A stretch of DNA of 46,212 bases from Klebsormidium nitens. Lineage: Eukaryota > Streptophyta > Klebsormidiophyceae > Klebsormidiales > Klebsormidiaceae. The stretch lies in assembly GCA_000708835.1 (NCBI GenBank), contig DF237612.1, positions 1 to 46,212 of the forward strand. The letters run 5' to 3'. The notes under the pieces were generated by a model, which saw nothing but the letters and a program-made list of their open reading frames with translations, did no database searches and was not told where the DNA came from. The translations under genes were made by a program, and so were the position numbers. Positions 46,119 through 46,212 of the stretch are shown here, piece by piece; position 1 is the first letter of the stretch; each line of letters begins with the position of its first letter.

Positions 46119-46212
46119 TTATACACTAGTAGGGAGTTTAGGGGGAGAGCGGAGCTCGGAAGAGGAGAAACTTGCTAGGAATTGGGATGCCTCAAACTTG
46201 GTAAACCAGGAA

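Noticed and set aside
1-46212. CRISPR arrays, operons and bacterial regulatory signals
   Set aside because: No regularly spaced repeats with unique spacers exist, and spliced genes throughout show this is eukaryotic nuclear DNA.

Overview
The window is nuclear DNA of a green-lineage eukaryote. Three intron-rich genes can be read end to end with canonical splice sites: a U1 snRNP-type PRP40 splicing factor, the chloroplast signal-recognition-particle subunit cpSRP43, and a HAK/KUP/KT potassium transporter. cpSRP43 is known only from plants and green algae. With the long introns, near-balanced base composition and a Tourist-like MITE, a streptophyte (a Klebsormidium-like alga or an early land plant) fits best. 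That assignment is inference and no species is claimed.

Layout: 1-2133 shows no recognisable gene. 2134-14860 (minus) is PRP40 in 21 exons, 975 aa. 14861-16886 is a head-to-head intergenic region with a 483-bp assembly gap, poly-C tracts and a 22-bp inverted repeat. 16887-22072 (plus) is cpSRP43 in 6 exons, 426 aa, with a transit-peptide exon. 23488-31236 (plus) is the K+ transporter in 15 exons, 904 aa. From about 33.2 kb the window changes character: a small intronless family of Cys-module proteins occurs in three copies. These are A (minus, 34440-35486), B (plus, broken, 36440-37499) and C (minus, 44112-45272). A and C lie in diverged, colinear segmental duplications. Between B and C are remnants of a decayed coiled-coil gene (37620-39310) and an acidic ORF of unclear status. 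A 439-bp MITE with TTA target-site duplications ends the window.

Two things stand out. First, the Cys-module family: every module has the strict form C-x2-C-x22-C-x2-C, four modules follow a basic leader that looks organellar, and I cannot assign a function. Second, the introns of PRP40 and cpSRP43 carry decayed tandem copies of the edges of neighbouring exons, often including the splice site. I found these at three PRP40 exons and three cpSRP43 exons, and none by eye in the K+ transporter. They suggest that these introns grew by repeated local duplication of exon ends.

The three conserved genes act in separate housekeeping processes (5' splice-site bridging, LHCP targeting to thylakoids, K+ transport) and do not form a functional cluster.
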